56,872 nt of DNA from Marinifilaceae bacterium (GTDB taxonomy: Bacteria > Bacteroidota > Bacteroidia > Bacteroidales > Marinifilaceae): contig JAGBFU010000076.1 in the NCBI GenBank assembly GCA_017936285.1, forward strand, positions 1 to 56,872, given 5' to 3'. Below are positions 56,829 to 56,872 of the stretch, in pieces. Numbering within the stretch: the stretch's first letter is position 1; every line of letters begins with the position of its first letter. Under the pieces are notes generated by a model. That model was not told the origin of the DNA. It saw only the letters and a program-made list of their open reading frames with translations, and did not search any database. The position numbers and the translations under genes were made by a program.

Positions 56829-56872
56829 AAATTAATAAGATGTAGATGTTTGGCTACAACTTGTTAATTCTG

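Noticed and set aside
56613..56872. A tmRNA (ssrA) gene after smpB
   Set aside because: No tRNA-Ala-like ends or tag-coding frame could be found in this stretch.

Overview
The window is a chromosomal segment of a moderately AT-rich member of the Bacteroidota, most likely order Bacteroidales. The evidence is a SusC/SusD locus with DUF4843, PKD-like and TlpA partners, a fimbrillin-like lipoprotein, a DUF5686 protein, a MurF of the kind usually fused to alanine racemase in this phylum, repeated promoters of the Bacteroides type (TTG/TTTG, 19-21 bp, TAnnTTTG), and few recognisable Shine-Dalgarno sequences. I cannot name the genus. I see no prophage, IS element, CRISPR array or rRNA.

Layout. 1-4.8 kb: the 5' part of murF, a cardiolipin synthase, prmC-recX and a secreted S28/S37-type serine peptidase. 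4.9-7.4 kb: a fimbrillin-like lipoprotein whose signal peptide is out of frame, and a family 2 glycosyltransferase. 7.4-10.6 kb: a HExxH lipoprotein downstream of trigger factor, then tRNA-Leu(UAG). 10.6-20.8 kb: a nutrient-uptake locus of susC, susD, DUF4843 and PKD-like lipoproteins, a TlpA-like thioredoxin lipoprotein, and a membrane-spanning TPR/AraC regulator. Two nearly identical operator-promoter modules precede tlpA and susC. 20.8-25 kb: lptB, a DUF5686 outer-membrane protein and kdsD. 25-34 kb: recQ, a GNAT-like protein, gpsA, lysS, recJ and recR.

34-55.3 kb is one long run of genes on the minus strand with almost no spaces. Read in the direction of transcription it is mraZ, rsmH, ftsL, ftsI, murE, mraY, murD, ftsW, murG, murC, ftsQ, ftsA, ftsZ, a second ftsZ, a DEAD-box helicase, engB, xseA, xseB and dacB: the division and cell wall (dcw) cluster plus an extension. 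It holds two tandem, strongly diverged ftsZ genes and an FtsA with degenerate nucleotide-binding loops, which is the most unusual feature here. Upstream of mraZ are GTGGG-type repeats with a 10-bp period that look like MraZ boxes. The window ends with a Yip1-like membrane protein, smpB, and an intergenic element with a terminator-like hairpin.

How the genes work together. MurC, MurD, MurE and MurF build the stem peptide (MurE carries the meso-DAP motif), MraY and MurG make lipid II, FtsW and FtsI polymerise and crosslink septal wall, and DacB trims it. FtsQ and FtsL, FtsA and the FtsZ pair organise the septum. The SusCD locus probably imports an oligomeric nutrient under control of the TPR/AraC regulator. 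Two genes look damaged, by a 1-bp deletion and by an in-frame TGA; each could be biology or an assembly error.
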